Shown piece by piece: positions 1 through 13,418 of a stretch of DNA of 64,000 nucleotides. A program made the translations under genes and the position numbers. Source of the DNA: Rotaria socialis. Lineage: Eukaryota; Rotifera; Eurotatoria; Philodinida; Philodinidae. Positions within the stretch are counted from its first letter, which is position 1, and each line of letters begins with the position of its first letter. The stretch lies in the NCBI GenBank assembly GCA_905331475.1, contig CAJNYU010002695.1, positions 1 through 64,000 of the forward strand, given 5' to 3'. Below the pieces are notes generated by a model, which did no database searches, had not been told where the DNA came from, and saw nothing but the letters and a program-made list of their open reading frames with translations.

Positions 1-752
1 AACAGCTTTTTGATTAGCTTTCTTCTCTGTATATTCTACTGTTCTAATGTATTCGCTCTCTCTCTCTTTTTGTTTGTATAATTCACATACGCGTTGTTTC
101 ATGCCTACTTCGCAGCTTATCATTCGTGCTTGCTGTGAATAAACAATTCATTGTTGCTTCACATCATTGTTTGCTCTTCTGATGAATTCTTCGTTGCTAT
201 TATGCACACAGCCCTCCTCAATAGGATGCATGCTTGCAAAATGAAATTAAAACAAAAACAAAAAAAAGGAGAAAAACAGACATACATGAAACAGAGCACA
301 TCGGTTTGTTTTAATATGTACGAAAAGCGCTGCTTGAAAAAGAAAAGAAGCGAACAGCATAAAATTGTAAAACTTTCTTTCCAACATCAGATCACAGTTT
401 CTTTTCAAAAGGTGAAGGTGGGTGAGGTGGATAAATCATTATGAGAATTCGAGAAAAAAGACACTACTTCAAATGTTATATTTTAGTACCAAGATATTGT
501 GAATAGTCTAATTCGTTTTCTAATTATTTGATTTCAGCGTATGGATGCAGGTCCTGACTAGGGCAACACAAATACACACACGCACCCACACTCCCTAGAT
601 AAATTGGCAGGCTAATGAAAAACGTTTCGGAGGCATATTACGTCCTACGCGGTTAAGTCTATATTAATATCATAGCGCTACCGTGTTTCTGTATTTTAGA
701 TTGTAAGTGGAGAAAAGTTGCATCGACAATTTTATTTTAGACTAGACATTTC
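1..752. other. Upstream non-coding flank of the first gene
   Basis: AT-rich sequence with a short CT-rich run near 55-70 and A-rich stretches. The only open frame (151-444) is low-complexity Lys/Gln-rich and is not convincing as a gene. The stretch directly before 753 probably holds the promoter and 5' leader of the first gene, but no clear TATA box or initiator could be assigned. Confidence 0.4.
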
Positions 753-2888
753 ATGGCACAAGAATCTCATAATAGAAAAAGTCAAACAGTAAAGTTTCGG
801 GATCATACTGTTGAGATACAAACTGTTATTATTAATGGCATCGAGTGCCTGCGTCTGAGAGATGTTCAAAGAAAATTTCCAGCGGTGAAGATCCTGTCTA
901 TAGATAACATATATCAAGTATTCCTTCACGATGAATATGGTAATGATCTCGAACCGTTGCGTATTGCTGCATGCATTGACCAAATTGTTGAAGCAGAAGA
1001 GTCTGTGGAACATTCCTATAATGAAATTCGTAGCGACCTAAAGGATATTAAAGGTATAGTCAAGCGTGTGGACATCAATGTACAGGAGATAATGCGCCAG
1101 ATTGCTAATGTGATGAGGCAAATGTATGAATTGCATGAGTATACTACACCTCGTTATTTTTTCATCTTACCAGCGAAACATAGCGACATCAAAGCGATTG
1201 ATTTCGTACAAAATTGGTTTCAAACTCATTATAAACTCTATTTTCTATGTGAATGTTCACACGATCCAAGACAAATGCATGTCGCTCCACATGATGGTTA
1301 CTCAATTAAAAAGGGGAGAGATTTCGTCGTGAAATATGCACCGTATTTAAGAACAACTCTACAAATTGTTCAAGTTCTACTTTCAGCCGGAGGCCTTGTC
1401 ATTCCACAACTAGGAAATGCGGCAAAAGTTATCAATAATGCGGTACCATCAAGATTCCAAGAGCCTAAGTACTACAAAGACATGCAGCAGCAATTAGAAA
1501 TGGTTGATAATTTACTCAATAAAGTCGACAACCAAGGAAATCATGCAGGCGCTTCAGTGACTGATAAACAGAAGTCAAAAGGAACACCATTGCAAGGTGC
1601 CGAACTACGAGAAATTCAAACGTATCTTGAACGTGTTGATGATAAGCGTAGCTTGGGAAATTTATACAGAATAGTCACTGCTGACGGTCATGTTCGTTGG
1701 GTCTGTCGCGAACACTATGATGAGGCTAGTTACAACAATGAAATGAGTAAATACATTAATGAATTTGAAGCCATGGGAGGTAAATTCAATAAAAAGACTA
1801 AAGAAGCATTTATAAATCAAGTGAATATTACTAAAGAAAATGTTGAAATGATGTGCAAAGCTCTTGGGAAAGGTTTTAATATTGTGAAGCTAATATGTCG
1901 AGAATGTTCAATCGACGAAGATCATCTCGAAAAACTGCTTGACATCATCATTAATCGTTCTTCAATTCGTTGTCTAAATATGGGTTCGGTTCGTGTACGA
2001 AACTTTTTTGGAATCACAAAGTATACTTGTCAAGAAATGGTCGCCGAGTTCAACAATCAGTCATTGAAAGTTCGCTTCTCCAACACTTATTATGATGGTA
2101 ATACGCTCATGTTCACTCGGTTTCTGCTTCAAAACAAGATACATAAAAACTTGGATTTATCTGCAGCTGACTTTCTTTGGCATGAGTCCGATCTTCGACA
2201 ATGTATGGAATCTAATGCAGTTGCGACTCGACTTGTTCTGGAGTACACAAACAACGTCAGCATTCTCAATGTTATATTTAATTTGAAAACAAATGCGTTA
2301 CAACAACTGAAACTTACGCATTCGTTGTATGTGCCCTCAACTTTATCCTATTTCTGTGAAATGCTGAAAAAAACTAAAACACTTGTTGAGCTGGATCTAA
2401 TGGATTATACTGGTTTTGACGACGAAGATTTTATTAATACTCTTTTGGAGATACTGAAAGGGCACAAGTCAATCAAATATCTCAATATACACATTACAAA
2501 TGTACAACCATCTAATCAAAAAGAAGTAGATTTGATAAAATCATTGCAAAATGATGAACTTATTTCACGCCTTTGTATATCGTCGTCAGTTATCTCGTCT
2601 GAATTCACAGAAGCACTACTTCATGCTGGAGCAAAACATGATACATTCACATATTTAGAATTTTATAGTTGTCAAGTGGAAGACGATGATAAAGCAAAAC
2701 TACAGTCGTTGTATGAAAATGGACGTTTGCATCAACTGAGTTTTTATGAAGAACCACGTTGGTATGTGTTGTTAGATGAAACAAATGGATTGGTAAATAA
2801 AGGTAAGAGAAGTAGCATCTCCACCGGCAATGGTAGTTCCAATTTCGTGCAGCTAGTCACTTTACTCTTAAGAGAGGATTTAGAATAG
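753..2888 (+). CDS. Large coiled-coil / LRR-like protein related to a Mucoromycota-type family
   Basis: One uninterrupted 711-residue frame starting at ATG 753. Residues 75-130 form an amphipathic, coiled-coil-like segment. Residues 133-200 hold a motif block (PRYFFILP, KLYFLCEC, HDGY, then a hydrophobic stretch). Near residues 305-330 lies a second block (LGNLYR, GHVRWVC, HY). The same ordered blocks are known to me from large uncharacterised protein families of early-diverging fungi (Mortierella, Mucorales), where they accompany leucine-rich repeats or NTPase domains. Residues 390-690 have irregular leucine periodicity such as NLDLS and LVELDL, like ribonuclease-inhibitor-type LRRs. There is no signal peptide or membrane segment, so it is probably cytoplasmic. 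No NTPase P-loop is visible, so it is not a full NLR. The lack of introns contrasts with the intron-rich genes elsewhere in the window. The function is unknown; a recognition or scaffold role is inference. Confidence 0.75.
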   Translation: MAQESHNRKSQTVKFRDHTVEIQTVIINGIECLRLRDVQRKFPAVKILSIDNIYQVFLHDEYGNDLEPLRIAACIDQIVEAEESVEHSYNEIRSDLKDIKGIVKRVDINVQEIMRQIANVMRQMYELHEYTTPRYFFILPAKHSDIKAIDFVQNWFQTHYKLYFLCECSHDPRQMHVAPHDGYSIKKGRDFVVKYAPYLRTTLQIVQVLLSAGGLVIPQLGNAAKVINNAVPSRFQEPKYYKDMQQQLEMVDNLLNKVDNQGNHAGASVTDKQKSKGTPLQGAELREIQTYLERVDDKRSLGNLYRIVTADGHVRWVCREHYDEASYNNEMSKYINEFEAMGGKFNKKTKEAFINQVNITKENVEMMCKALGKGFNIVKLICRECSIDEDHLEKLLDIIINRSSIRCLNMGSVRVRNFFGITKYTCQEMVAEFNNQSLKVRFSNTYYDGNTLMFTRFLLQNKIHKNLDLSAADFLWHESDLRQCMESNAVATRLVLEYTNNVSILNVIFNLKTNALQQLKLTHSLYVPSTLSYFCEMLKKTKTLVELDLMDYTGFDDEDFINTLLEILKGHKSIKYLNIHITNVQPSNQKEVDLIKSLQNDELISRLCISSSVISSEFTEALLHAGAKHDTFTYLEFYSCQVEDDDKAKLQSLYENGRLHQLSFYEEPRWYVLLDETNGLVNKGKRSSISTGNGSSNFVQLVTLLLREDLE

Positions 2889-3310
2889 AATTGAATATAT
2901 TTTAACTGAGCCATAGTTTAAAAACGGGCTCCATATTTCTGAATGGAAACGAAGACCCGCCTTTACCAGATGGTCTATAATAAACGGTGGTGTTAGTATT
3001 TCGTAGAGCCCGCCGGATCCAAGAATTTTTGGACCCGAACCCGGACCCGCCCAATTAAAATTTTTATATCATTAGTCGAACCCGGTACATTAAAAATTTG
3101 TGGACCGATACTACTGGTGATACTATATTTTGAAACTACTATGATGAAATTATTCAATTTAAAGTAGCGTATCTCACCTTTAATCTTTGAATTTTAATTT
3201 AACGTCAAAACAAGCATACCTTAAACTTTAACTTTGTAAAAATTCCAAAGTTAAAGTATATTTTTCAGAAAAAAATTGCAATAAATCTTTCTTTTGTTAA
3301 AATTTGTTTT
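2889..3310. other. Intergenic, with a CCCG-rich degenerate repeat patch
   Basis: Between 2950 and 3110 there is an unusually GC-rich patch with repeated GACCCG/GAACCCGG-type units. It may be the remnant of a repeat or mobile-element end. No coding potential is seen. Confidence 0.3.
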
Positions 3311-3931
3311 CATCGGCGGGCCAGGGTCATTTTTTTGGCGGGGCAAAATTTATTAAAATGTGTGAAACACCTAGAAGAAAATATAGGCTTAAATTTTCTT
3401 CATATACTTATATTACCATGCTGAGAACTTTTTATTGTGTTCGTCCTGTTCATTTAATATTTATTATTTGCACCCTTAAAAAATGACAAAAGAAACAAAA
3501 ACAACAATCGAAAGAAATATAAGTTACGTTGAATAAATCAACAACTGAACTGAACATATGTTCAAAAAATCTTAATATGGTATGCTTCAGTTGAATGTGA
3601 ACATTATTTCGTTACCTTTTTCAAGTGAAAGATGTTTTCACGGAACCTGTTCTTTCTTATTTTGGAACCAATAAAAAAACATCATATCCGAAAAATGAAT
3701 AAGAAACAAATGCTTTTGAAAACATAAGACTTTATTCAATCCTTCTTTTTTCAGTTAAAAGCCACCCTGAAGAGTAAATACATTTCTAAATTTCATTAAA
3801 AAATCCCAAAAGAACAAATAAATAACCAATGCTTATGCCAACTCTAGAAAAAAATGAACAAATCGCATCTATGAAGAAAAATCTTAGGTGGGGCAACTGC
3901 CCTACTTCGCCCCAATGGTGGCCCGCCGATG
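3311..3931. mobile_element. Non-autonomous hAT-type element with perfect 8-bp TSD
   Basis: The ends are inverted repeats: CATCGGCGGGCCA at the left and its complement TGGCCCGCCGATG at the right. Subterminal GGGGC and GCCCC stretches also mirror each other. The identical octamer TTTGTTTT flanks both ends (3303-3310 and 3932-3939), the target-duplication length of hAT elements. The 621-bp interior has no credible transposase, so it must have moved using a transposase supplied elsewhere. Its GC-rich ends resemble those of the ZMYM1-type hAT at 22972-26781. Confidence 0.85.
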
Positions 3932-3939
3932 TTTGTTTT

Positions 3940-6934
3940 TAATGAAGGAAAAAACTTCTAAACAAAAAAAAAGTTTTCATGAAAAAATCTATTCGAACTG
4001 TAACTCTTTCGACCGCAAATTGAGGGTGTGGGTCTACTTTTTCTCGTCACCCATACTTTCTTAGTTCGACTTTTTAGAGATGCACTTTTTTTGATCTCTT
4101 CATCATCAACATGAAGTTTAGTGTGGTTCAATTTTTTCCACTGCTATTGTCATTGTTAAGACATGATCAGACATACTATTTGTTACTGGTCAGTTGTTGT
4201 GATATAGAAATAATAAAGATTATTATCTAATTTTAAAAACGATAACTATCCGTAGATTGCGAACGAACAAGGGAAATGCTCAAAAATGATTGACGTAATA
4301 CATATATGATGAGAGAGAGAGAAAAATACTAAAACTACATTAAGAGGAACAGTCATTTAAAAAACATTTTGAATTGGAGAAATGTAAAGAATTCAAAAAA
4401 AAAAGAATTGTTTATATTCGGTATTAATTACGTCATTTTTTTGACTGATAATATTATGGTCAATCAAATATTTAAAGCTATGATTTTATTCAGATATATT
4501 AAGTTCATCTCATTATGTTTGTCAATCTCATAGCTAGTATATTCAGCAGTGATATAATTATGTAATTATAAATATCATTTAATGACAGTCGAACCATTCT
4601 ACGTAGTAATGTTCGAATTACCATATATCAGAATAGGAACATCAAACGAAATAACATCGGAGATTGATAGTTGTTTGGTCTCAAACACTATGAAGTAGTT
4701 TGTCGCCATATATTTTTATGATTATGTTGAAACTCGTGAAATTGTTGTAATCTAGATATTTGTTTTTGACATGATTTTTCATTTGAATTCATATAGGTAA
4801 ACATTCAAGGAAGAACCTCTTTATTGATATTGAGATAACCCATAATCATGGTAAAGCGAACGGTCAGTTATGAAATATACTATAGCTATTTATTACAAGA
4901 GTTTCTCTTATATTACTTTTTGTACTTAAAAAGTAGAATATCGTCAGCACATTTTATACATATAATACGAAATGGATTAATCATGACTTTATGCCAATTC
5001 TAGAATAGAATGATAATAAAAATACATTAAAAAATTATGGTAATTTGTAAAAATATTCTGGGCTTTCTTACGAAATAATGCTCTAAAATAATAGACTAGC
5101 TTTCTTATTAAGATAGAAAATAAATCAAACGAATAAGATACAATTAGATAGAATAATCAATGCTCTACCAAATCATAAAAGCACTTTTAAATAATTCTGA
5201 TGTTTCTTAGAAATTGAACAACAATAAATAAATCCTCCTGGAGAAGTACGCCTTTCTTTAAAGATAAGTGTGATCAAGCACAAATAACTTGAATATTATT
5301 ATCATACAATTCTTTCTTCATATGATATATTCTCAATAATAGATTTTTTTTTCTATATGCCGAGATGTTTATAAAGCAGAAGAAAATATGCAAAAATCTT
5401 AATTACATATGTATCAGCAAAATAGTGTTGTCCAAAAACTTTTTTTTAAATTTTCATTCTTAGATTGTTTTCAAAATTTCTATTCTTCTTTTTATTCCTC
5501 TTATTTGAGAAAGCTGTTAGTATAGTGCTTTATTGTAAGATAATAATGTGAAAATACTTAATTTCTTTTTCAGTGAACAAAATTATCCAGTTTTTCTATT
5601 GATAGAATGCGTTTTGATTTTTGTTTTCAGTATTATATGTGATGTAAAGTATTTCTTAACACTGCATAAAACTCCAGCGATTGGATAAACAAAACTTCGT
5701 ACGACATAAGTAGATATTTAATGAAAATATCTTGATATATCTTTTCCACAGAACATTAATCTTGAGATTAGATTAGAAATATTAACATAGCGATGTGTGT
5801 TTCGACCACTTTCGAATTAAAATGATTGAATTGTAAGATTGTGTTTAATGATTTTCGATAATGTCATAAAATATACTTTAAACAATCTCTTTTTTTCTTT
5901 TTATAGTATCATATAAAACCCTTCTGGTCTTGAGTGGAGTAAAATTGAGTCATCCATTACTCCATCGTACCTTCTAACTAATGAAACGGGCTGTTACTTA
6001 CTAATGATCGGATCGGTTCGAAGTCTTTTAAACCGATTTATTCTACTGATTAGAGAAATAAAACAAAAAAGAAACATAGATTCATTCAGTATTTGTATTA
6101 GAAACACTGCACCTATGTTAACAACAGTATGTTGCTAATAACAACAATATAAATATATGAATGTGTCGCAGGATAAATTTAAATTAAGGAAAACTTAGTG
6201 TTAATTTCAACTTTGACTGAATATTTTCTAGTAAAAATGAATGTTTTAATTTTTCCTATATAGGAGAATTTTAAATATTTCTGAAAATGTAATATTAACT
6301 TTATTCTTTTTATATTTCAAAAATGCAAAGAATTAAAGTACACATTTGAGCGTGGTTTCATTTTCGATGAATGACATTTAGTACCATACCTTATTCAGTG
6401 GCGGCGGAACCATTAGGCCGTGGTAGACTCGATAAAATATTTAAAAAATTCTATTATTGTTTATTTTTCATATTTTCCCGACCAATGACATATTCTTAAA
6501 TTATCACTTATATTTCAGTTACTTCTAACTTGTGTCCAATGATATATTTTTTGAATTTCAATAGCATGTAATAAGGTTGAAATTGAATTATTGCTTCTTA
6601 GTATACGGCAGCTGAATTTCGTTTTGAAAAATTCTATTTAAAATAATTTTTGAATTTTATCACCGTCACAAAAACCAGGTAAATTTCAGAATTTAATCAC
6701 AGTTTACTGGAAAAAATCTCGAGATAGTAGCTGTAATAGAACCTGCTATTGAATCGGTAACATCATTGGTTTTTGCAGGTTTTTACTACATTGCTAAAAT
6801 ACTTGAAAAAATATTACCCCTTTCCTATCGCGATACCAGATGAACAAAATCGTGGTTTCTCTTTCTTTCACAATAAAATTCGAAGCCCACTAGTTTTAAT
6901 AAAAGTTCATCTTTTATTAAAATTCTATTTAACA
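3940..6934. other. AT-rich non-coding stretch
   Basis: No convincing gene on either strand. A lone hAT-like terminus (CAGTGGCGGCGGAACC) occurs at 6396, without a partner that I could find. The small frame at 6773-7030 has no recognisable domain. Confidence 0.4.
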
Positions 6935-7379
6935 ATTCAAATCATAGACCGAAACGAACCAAAAAACATCCGACTCGACTCAAACAACGAATTTTCAAAA
7001 GCAGATGTTTTCAATAATAATAATAATTGACAATAACAGGTTTATTCAACAACAACAAGAATCATAGATATCCGTGATCAATCAATTCGTTGTTGTGTGA
7101 CTAATAGGTGAATAGAACTTGATGTATTGAATACAATGAAAGTCATTGTATGTCATTCATTATTGTCTATTGCAAGTCGTCAATTCATCGCCTTTTATTT
7201 GTCGTACTTTTTGTTCGACTAATTCACTGCAATGAGTGAGATTTGTATAATTTTAATGTAACAACTGATAATAACAGCCAATGCCGAGAAACAGTTGAAA
7301 GAAACAATGAAAACTTTTAAAAAGTCGAGTCTCTCAAATCAAACTCGACTCGACTCGGTTTCGGTCTACGATTCAAATG
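6935..7379. repeat. Possible short inverted-repeat element with CGACTCGACTC units
   Basis: The left arm around 6940-6956 (ATCATAGACCGAAAC) matches the complement of the right arm around 7358-7374 with one mismatch. Just inside each arm are runs of the CGACTCGACTC unit (about 6972 and 7344). The layout resembles a small non-autonomous element. No clean target duplication was found, so the ends are approximate. Confidence 0.4.
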
Positions 7380-10300
7380 ATACTAAAAGTGACTCAGAAT
7401 TATGAGCAGGAATGGCATAGTTAAAACCAATAAAAAAGACTTCGCTATCATATTGATCAAGCATCTGTATCGATTTTATTTTAAAAAATTAAGATAGGAA
7501 ATTTTTAGCTCTGGAATAGCTCTATTTCTTGTTAGATTATTTTTTCCCGTGCTTTTTTCGATGACTCTTTTCAACTACTTGGTTAGTTTCTATGGTCTCG
7601 GATACAATCATGCAGGCAGTTATCCCGTTTATAAAAAATCAAAATCTAGAAAGAAAATCAACAAACATACTTTTCAATTCATTCACATTCATAAATAAAA
7701 AATTGAGGCTGGAATCATATTGACATGAATTAAGTAATTTTTTATAGTAAATTTTGATCTGTCACAAAGAAAAAGAAATTAGAATATTCAGATCATAATC
7801 AATTTGAATCGTGTATTTCTAGATGCATAGTCATTATCAGAGAGCGAATCGAACCGGCTTTTTCTGATTTGAGTTCTGTTCCGTTTGATTGTATTAACAT
7901 TGCAGTATATATATTCGATAATTATCAAATTTATTCTTTAATTTTTTATTCACATACGAACACACACAGACCGTATCGTCTCATTTATGAACATAAAATC
8001 GAAAATTAAAAAGTTTTAATTAAATTAAAATATTTTTCTTAGTTTGAAACTTCAATTCCAAAAACATTTCAAGCTTCAAATTTTCGTTTTCGAAAAATTA
8101 AACACTAATTGAGAACAATTTTAATAAAATTGATATCTTCAGTTTCGCTAGTAACTATCTGCAATTTGTAGAGTTCGCTAAATATTGAATTTCATCATTT
8201 GTATTCAATAAGCTGTAATATATAGAGTGCGCTAAACTATTGTGTTCGTTTTTCGTTAACTAAAATTTTATTTATGAGATTCATACAGAAAAATGCTGCT
8301 ATCAATATCATGATCTATTTACACTTTCATTCGAATATTTTTTATATCAATCGTATTTTTTTTTCATTTTTGACGATCTTGGCTCGTTTATTATTATGAC
8401 TAAAAATTCGTCAAGAAAGAAGCAATAGAAATAGAACTAGATAATACTCATCTTACCTTTGACGCAACTTACTTTATTTCTACCCATTTTTTTGTTCTTG
8501 CTCGTCTTTGTAATACTATATATTCATTATCAATGAGAGAATTAGATTATTATTGATCTTCCTATCCGCATATTTCTAGAAATCAACTGAACTATATCTT
8601 GATAATAAATATTCTTCATTAACAAGCTATATATTCTACGTATTCAATCAAATCTTTTAGAGCAATGAACTCTATATTAAAAAAAACATGTCATTAAGAA
8701 AACGAATTAATCTTCTTTACAAGAACTCTCTCTTCAGAACTTCTACAAATTTCACCAAATTTTTCGAAACTGAAAAGCTTTCTATTGTCAAAAACTTATG
8801 TCCTCTACAAATCGCAGTAAACTTAGTTAAGTCAAAATAACTTTTCGAAATCTTTAATTGGAATAATTTTGATACTATAATCAACGAGAAGTCATATCCG
8901 TAATCTGAAACGTCTCCGTTAATTATGAGAAATAGTATTTGTTTTTTCAAACCTTATGATCTACTTTATTGTTATTTATCGATTTGTGAAAAACGTTTAT
9001 AATGATTCTCGAATGAGCGATTTATTTTAGTAGAAAAAAATTACATAAGGATCTTGGATACGGCTGAACTGTTTATAACAGCTTCATTAAAATGATTTTT
9101 GAGCAGAGCAGTTGAAAAACACCAAAACAATTGAAAAGAAGCGGTATATAAAATGCCCTCGCTGTTTGTCATTTTTTCTCGAAGATCCTATATTTTAAAA
9201 TAGAAACAATCGGAGGCCAGGTAATTCTACGTATTTAAAAAGCAAAGTATATATGATCCAACAGATAGATAAATGTGTCCTTAATGCAATCTAAAATTTA
9301 AATTAGTTAGAGTTTAAATACAAATTTAGATATGTAAAATTTTTGCTTAAATTATATTCTAATAAAAGAAAAGAATGTTTTTATTATTCATAAGCTCTAT
9401 TTATATCGATATTATTTTCATAAACATAAAATTGTCACTAAATGAAGCACATATATTATGTTGTTATTACAAATTTTGCATCAAATATTTTCATCTTAAT
9501 TATTCGAACATATAAATCAATCGACTGTATAAGATTATTTTTTGTAATTGCTGTGAAAATTATTTGAGGGAACAAGATCCGCTTATTTCATGCGAATAGG
9601 TTTGATTTCGAAAACTGTTTAATATAGAAAGTAAATAGATCTTTTGACATGAAGTACACATTAATAATACTTCAGTGACGTTTTAGTCTTTAGTTTTATG
9701 GTAAGCATAGAACGAGAGAAAAATATAGAAACTGATTGTTCGAGTTTTATTAAAATGTTCCTTAGTTTTTATTTCTACTTCTACACGTAGAAATGACTCA
9801 TCTACTAGAAGATCTGATCTTCTGTTAAACATTATTGCTATTGTGTAATATTATTTGATTCTAATTTTGAATATGAGTGATAGATGTCGTGTTACTCACA
9901 TTATGGAACTAGAAATAATATTCATATCATAATCAGTATGAGGAAATGGTGCGCATTATTGGAAGTGTTTTCTGTGTTCTAATAAAATCATTATATATAA
10001 ACATATTATTAACTTTATCATTATAGGTATGGTCTAGAAATTTAACTGTGTGATTTTAGCCTCTGTCGTTAATGTTTTTTTCTAATGATTTTACGATTGA
10101 TTCGAGAATACTGATAATTACGATTTGATTAACGATCGAACTTTGACAATATTTCAAAACATGTGAGAATAGAACAAGTTTAAATATTTATGAAAGACTC
10201 AACATAAAATTAGAATGATTCTCTAAAAATAAATATAAGCATAACACTCTGTAAACGATTTGTTCTATTTGATGTTATTTTTTCCTGGTAAATAAACCTA

Positions 10301-12956
10301 TGACGATCAAAAGTTATTCACATACTATGATAGAAAAATGTTTGCTTGTTTTCGTGTGATACCTCGATTGTTACATCTGGAAAACTTCGTAATTTTCTCT
10401 TGAGTCAATGGTATGTTTTAATATCTACTGGAGAATTTTAATTAGAAATATTATCTCTACAGTATAGAGATATACAACTATGTGAGAAAATCGAACTTTT
10501 CATAGCAAACAGAAATAATACTGTTGACTTTGGGCTGCTATTGAACTCACGTGATATTAAAAAAGCAATATCAACACACTCAATGGCAACTTTCTAGATA
10601 TTGAAATAATTTTCACGACATTCCGTGAATGGAATATTTTGCGATACTATTTTCAATAGAGCACTTTGCTAAAACCCAATTAGACACGGCTAGTAGAGTA
10701 CTTTACCAGGCATATTCTACTGAATACTACCTTACGGTACGAACAATCGTGTAAGCTGTTACTTTTTCAAAAAATACAATTATTATAGAATATGATTGTT
10801 TCATTTGACAAACTTACCATACGTTCATAGAAATTCGTTTTGTTTTATTGTTCTTTTAATACTCACTCTATTGATAGTTAAGTGTATTATCATTTACAGA
10901 ACAGTGAGGCTATTGGGTTTGATCAGAATTTTACACAACTAAAAAGCTTCTACGAAAATTAAGGAGTAGCCATATAAAAATAAAAATAAAACGACACTTC
11001 TATATTTATTAACAATTCTTTTTTTTAAATATTAGTTCTTTTCTTCGCCGAATCGGAAATACATAAGTGATAAACCGGTTTTGATAGGTTGCATGTCGAC
11101 TGGTCTTTTATTATAAGCCTCCATTTAAAACAGAAAGTCATTTGTAGGTAAATATGAAAGTTTTAACATCACTGAAAGATAAGTGTTTGACTATGTTATG
11201 ATTGTCGTGTAAGTGTTTGAAAAGAAATCCACTTCGAACACGTAAATACATCTATCAAGGTTCTTTATGACAGAGTACCAGTGGAATTAGATAGCTGTGT
11301 CTCGTAAAAATGTTGTATACGCTAGATGAATTACAATGGCATGGCATTTATTACTCTAAGAATGTGTATTAATTCTGATAAGAAAAATAGATCAATACTA
11401 TGTTGACAGTCATGTCAGCATTATAAAATCAAAATCTGATAAATTTTACAATCCTCCTTTGTGTATAATCAATTGAATAACATTTGGTATAGCATGGTAA
11501 CACAACAGATTCTCTTTGTTTCGTTGCTGAGTTTTGACATCGAATATTAAACATCATACATAAATTTACTTTTTGTGCATCAACAATCAAAGCCGTTTTT
11601 GAAAGAACATATGACATCTCTTTTAAATTGCTGTTGTAAAATAGCAGATGAAGATGTTTGAGCACGAAGTTTTTACTGGTACTTTTAAGTAAATTAGTTT
11701 GCCGATCAGTAAAACAAAATTGATACATTAATAATAACATCACGAAAAAGTCGATCAAATCGATTGATACACGCGTTCAAAATGATAAATAAATATTTCA
11801 AAACAAAAAATTTAATTTATACACAATACTTCGTCGGTCAATTTCAATTGAACAATTCTATATCAATTGTTTGACTTTTTCTTGAACTAGTAGCATTATT
11901 ATTTGCTGCCGCTGATGATGTGATGCTTTTGTTATAGGACGAAGACGAAGAACATAGAGGAAAGTAAATTTGATAGTGGACGTCATTGATTGAAGAATTG
12001 TACCGTACACTCTTCAATATCAACGATAGCTCAACACTAAAATTGATGAAAAAATAGTTTGCTAAAAAATTTTCTAATCTATCATAATTTTCCACAAGAA
12101 AAAAAGTGAGAAAAGAAATTATTTGAATTAAATTTTCATTCGTAAATGTTTCATTACTCATATCAAAATTTGATTCCAAAAGAAGTCATAAATATTTTGT
12201 ATACATGTAAAATATTATCAACAAAACTAAATATAAAAGAAAATAAATCATTTTACTTCTTAATCAGAATAGCTTCAGAATAAATTAAATTTATCCACGT
12301 TGTAATTTTCTCTCCTGACATCGATGCTACAATTTTAAGAAATAACAACTCTGAATCTCACACCCGATATTAATTCTGTACTTAGATCACAATTGAATTC
12401 TAATAAAATGGAAAAACTGAGGTAAATACTATTCTCACTCTACTAGATGAAGATAAATAAAAATTTAGCAATAAACCATATTTTGTCTTCATCAACAATA
12501 ATCGTCAGTAATTAGAAAAACATCTTCTGAGAATCACTGAAATATTCCGATGATAGAAATCGAAATAATTTTTTCAATAAATTTCTAAAAAAAATCGAAA
12601 TTTGAAATATATTTCATAATAAAATTGTATTTGTATTTTTTTTCTTATATCTGAATTTGAATTATAATTTGGACACAGAGAAGATGGATCATTGATTTTC
12701 ATTTAAGAGACCAAGTAAATGCTATCATCAATAGATTATAATAATAAAAACAGTCGATAAAAAAATCACAGTGGCTAATAGTAACTCACGGATCATCTCG
12801 TGACAGAAGAAAATAATGCAAAATAAATTTTATTCTTCTAAATCTGTAAGAACAGTTCGATCTCATTTTGTGTTAAATGAATCAATGGGAATAATGTAAG
12901 AAATTGACGCAAACCTTCTGACTTATGTCTACGAAATGTTAAGTCTAGTTGATGTT
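7380..12956. other. Long AT-rich region without recognised genes
   Basis: About 5.6 kb of AT-rich sequence. The small minus-strand frames at 8717-8950, 11429-11758 (109 aa) and 11844-12179 (111 aa, with a Ser/Asn/Ala-rich C-terminus) have no recognisable domain, no clear splice partners and AT-driven composition. They may be chance frames. No RNA genes were recognised. Confidence 0.4.
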
Positions 12957-13310
12957 TGTAACGATTTCTGATAGAAGAGAGATTGTCGTATTTGGTGTTG
13001 AGTGTATATTTTATTTCAATATAAAAAAAAATCGCTCCTGTCTGTATTTCTCTTGTTCCTTATATAGTATTTATTAGCATATAATGATCTTGAGAAATAC
13101 CGTAGACACAATAACATAAAAAGAAGAGAGTGCCTAAGATAAGGGGTACCTATTGGTACTAATCCAGAGCCAAGGACAAAAATCCATAGTACTCCTGGTA
13201 GTATAAAATAGAAAGAGGAATAGATAAGAGTACGACTTAGAAACTAATAAGACGTTGGCCTTGAGGTTTATTCCATTCGAAGGATTGTACTTCTAGCTTA
13301 GATTGTTACA
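12957..13310 (-). repeat. Left (3') LTR of the gypsy-like element
   Basis: It begins on the plus strand with the same 24 bases as the right LTR (12957-12980 and 21961-21984) and ends in GTTACA at 13310, giving TGTAAC...GTTACA termini. Most of the interior matches the other LTR poorly, apart from short islands, so the pair is old or of mixed origin. A GACGCTCTCC stretch just outside at 13329 is also found within the right LTR, so the inner boundary may extend further. Confidence 0.6.
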
Positions 13311-13418
13311 TCCCCGGGTGAAATTTAGACGCTCTCCTGAGCGTCTTTGGGAGAAGAGGGGAACTAACACTAAACGTAAGGGGCTCGCATAGAGAGAATG
13401 AGTTAAGTAATTATAGCG

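Noticed and set aside
11844-12179. 111-residue minus-strand frame as a gene
   Set aside because: Composition follows the AT-rich background, there is a Ser/Asn/Ala run, and no domain or intron partner is seen.
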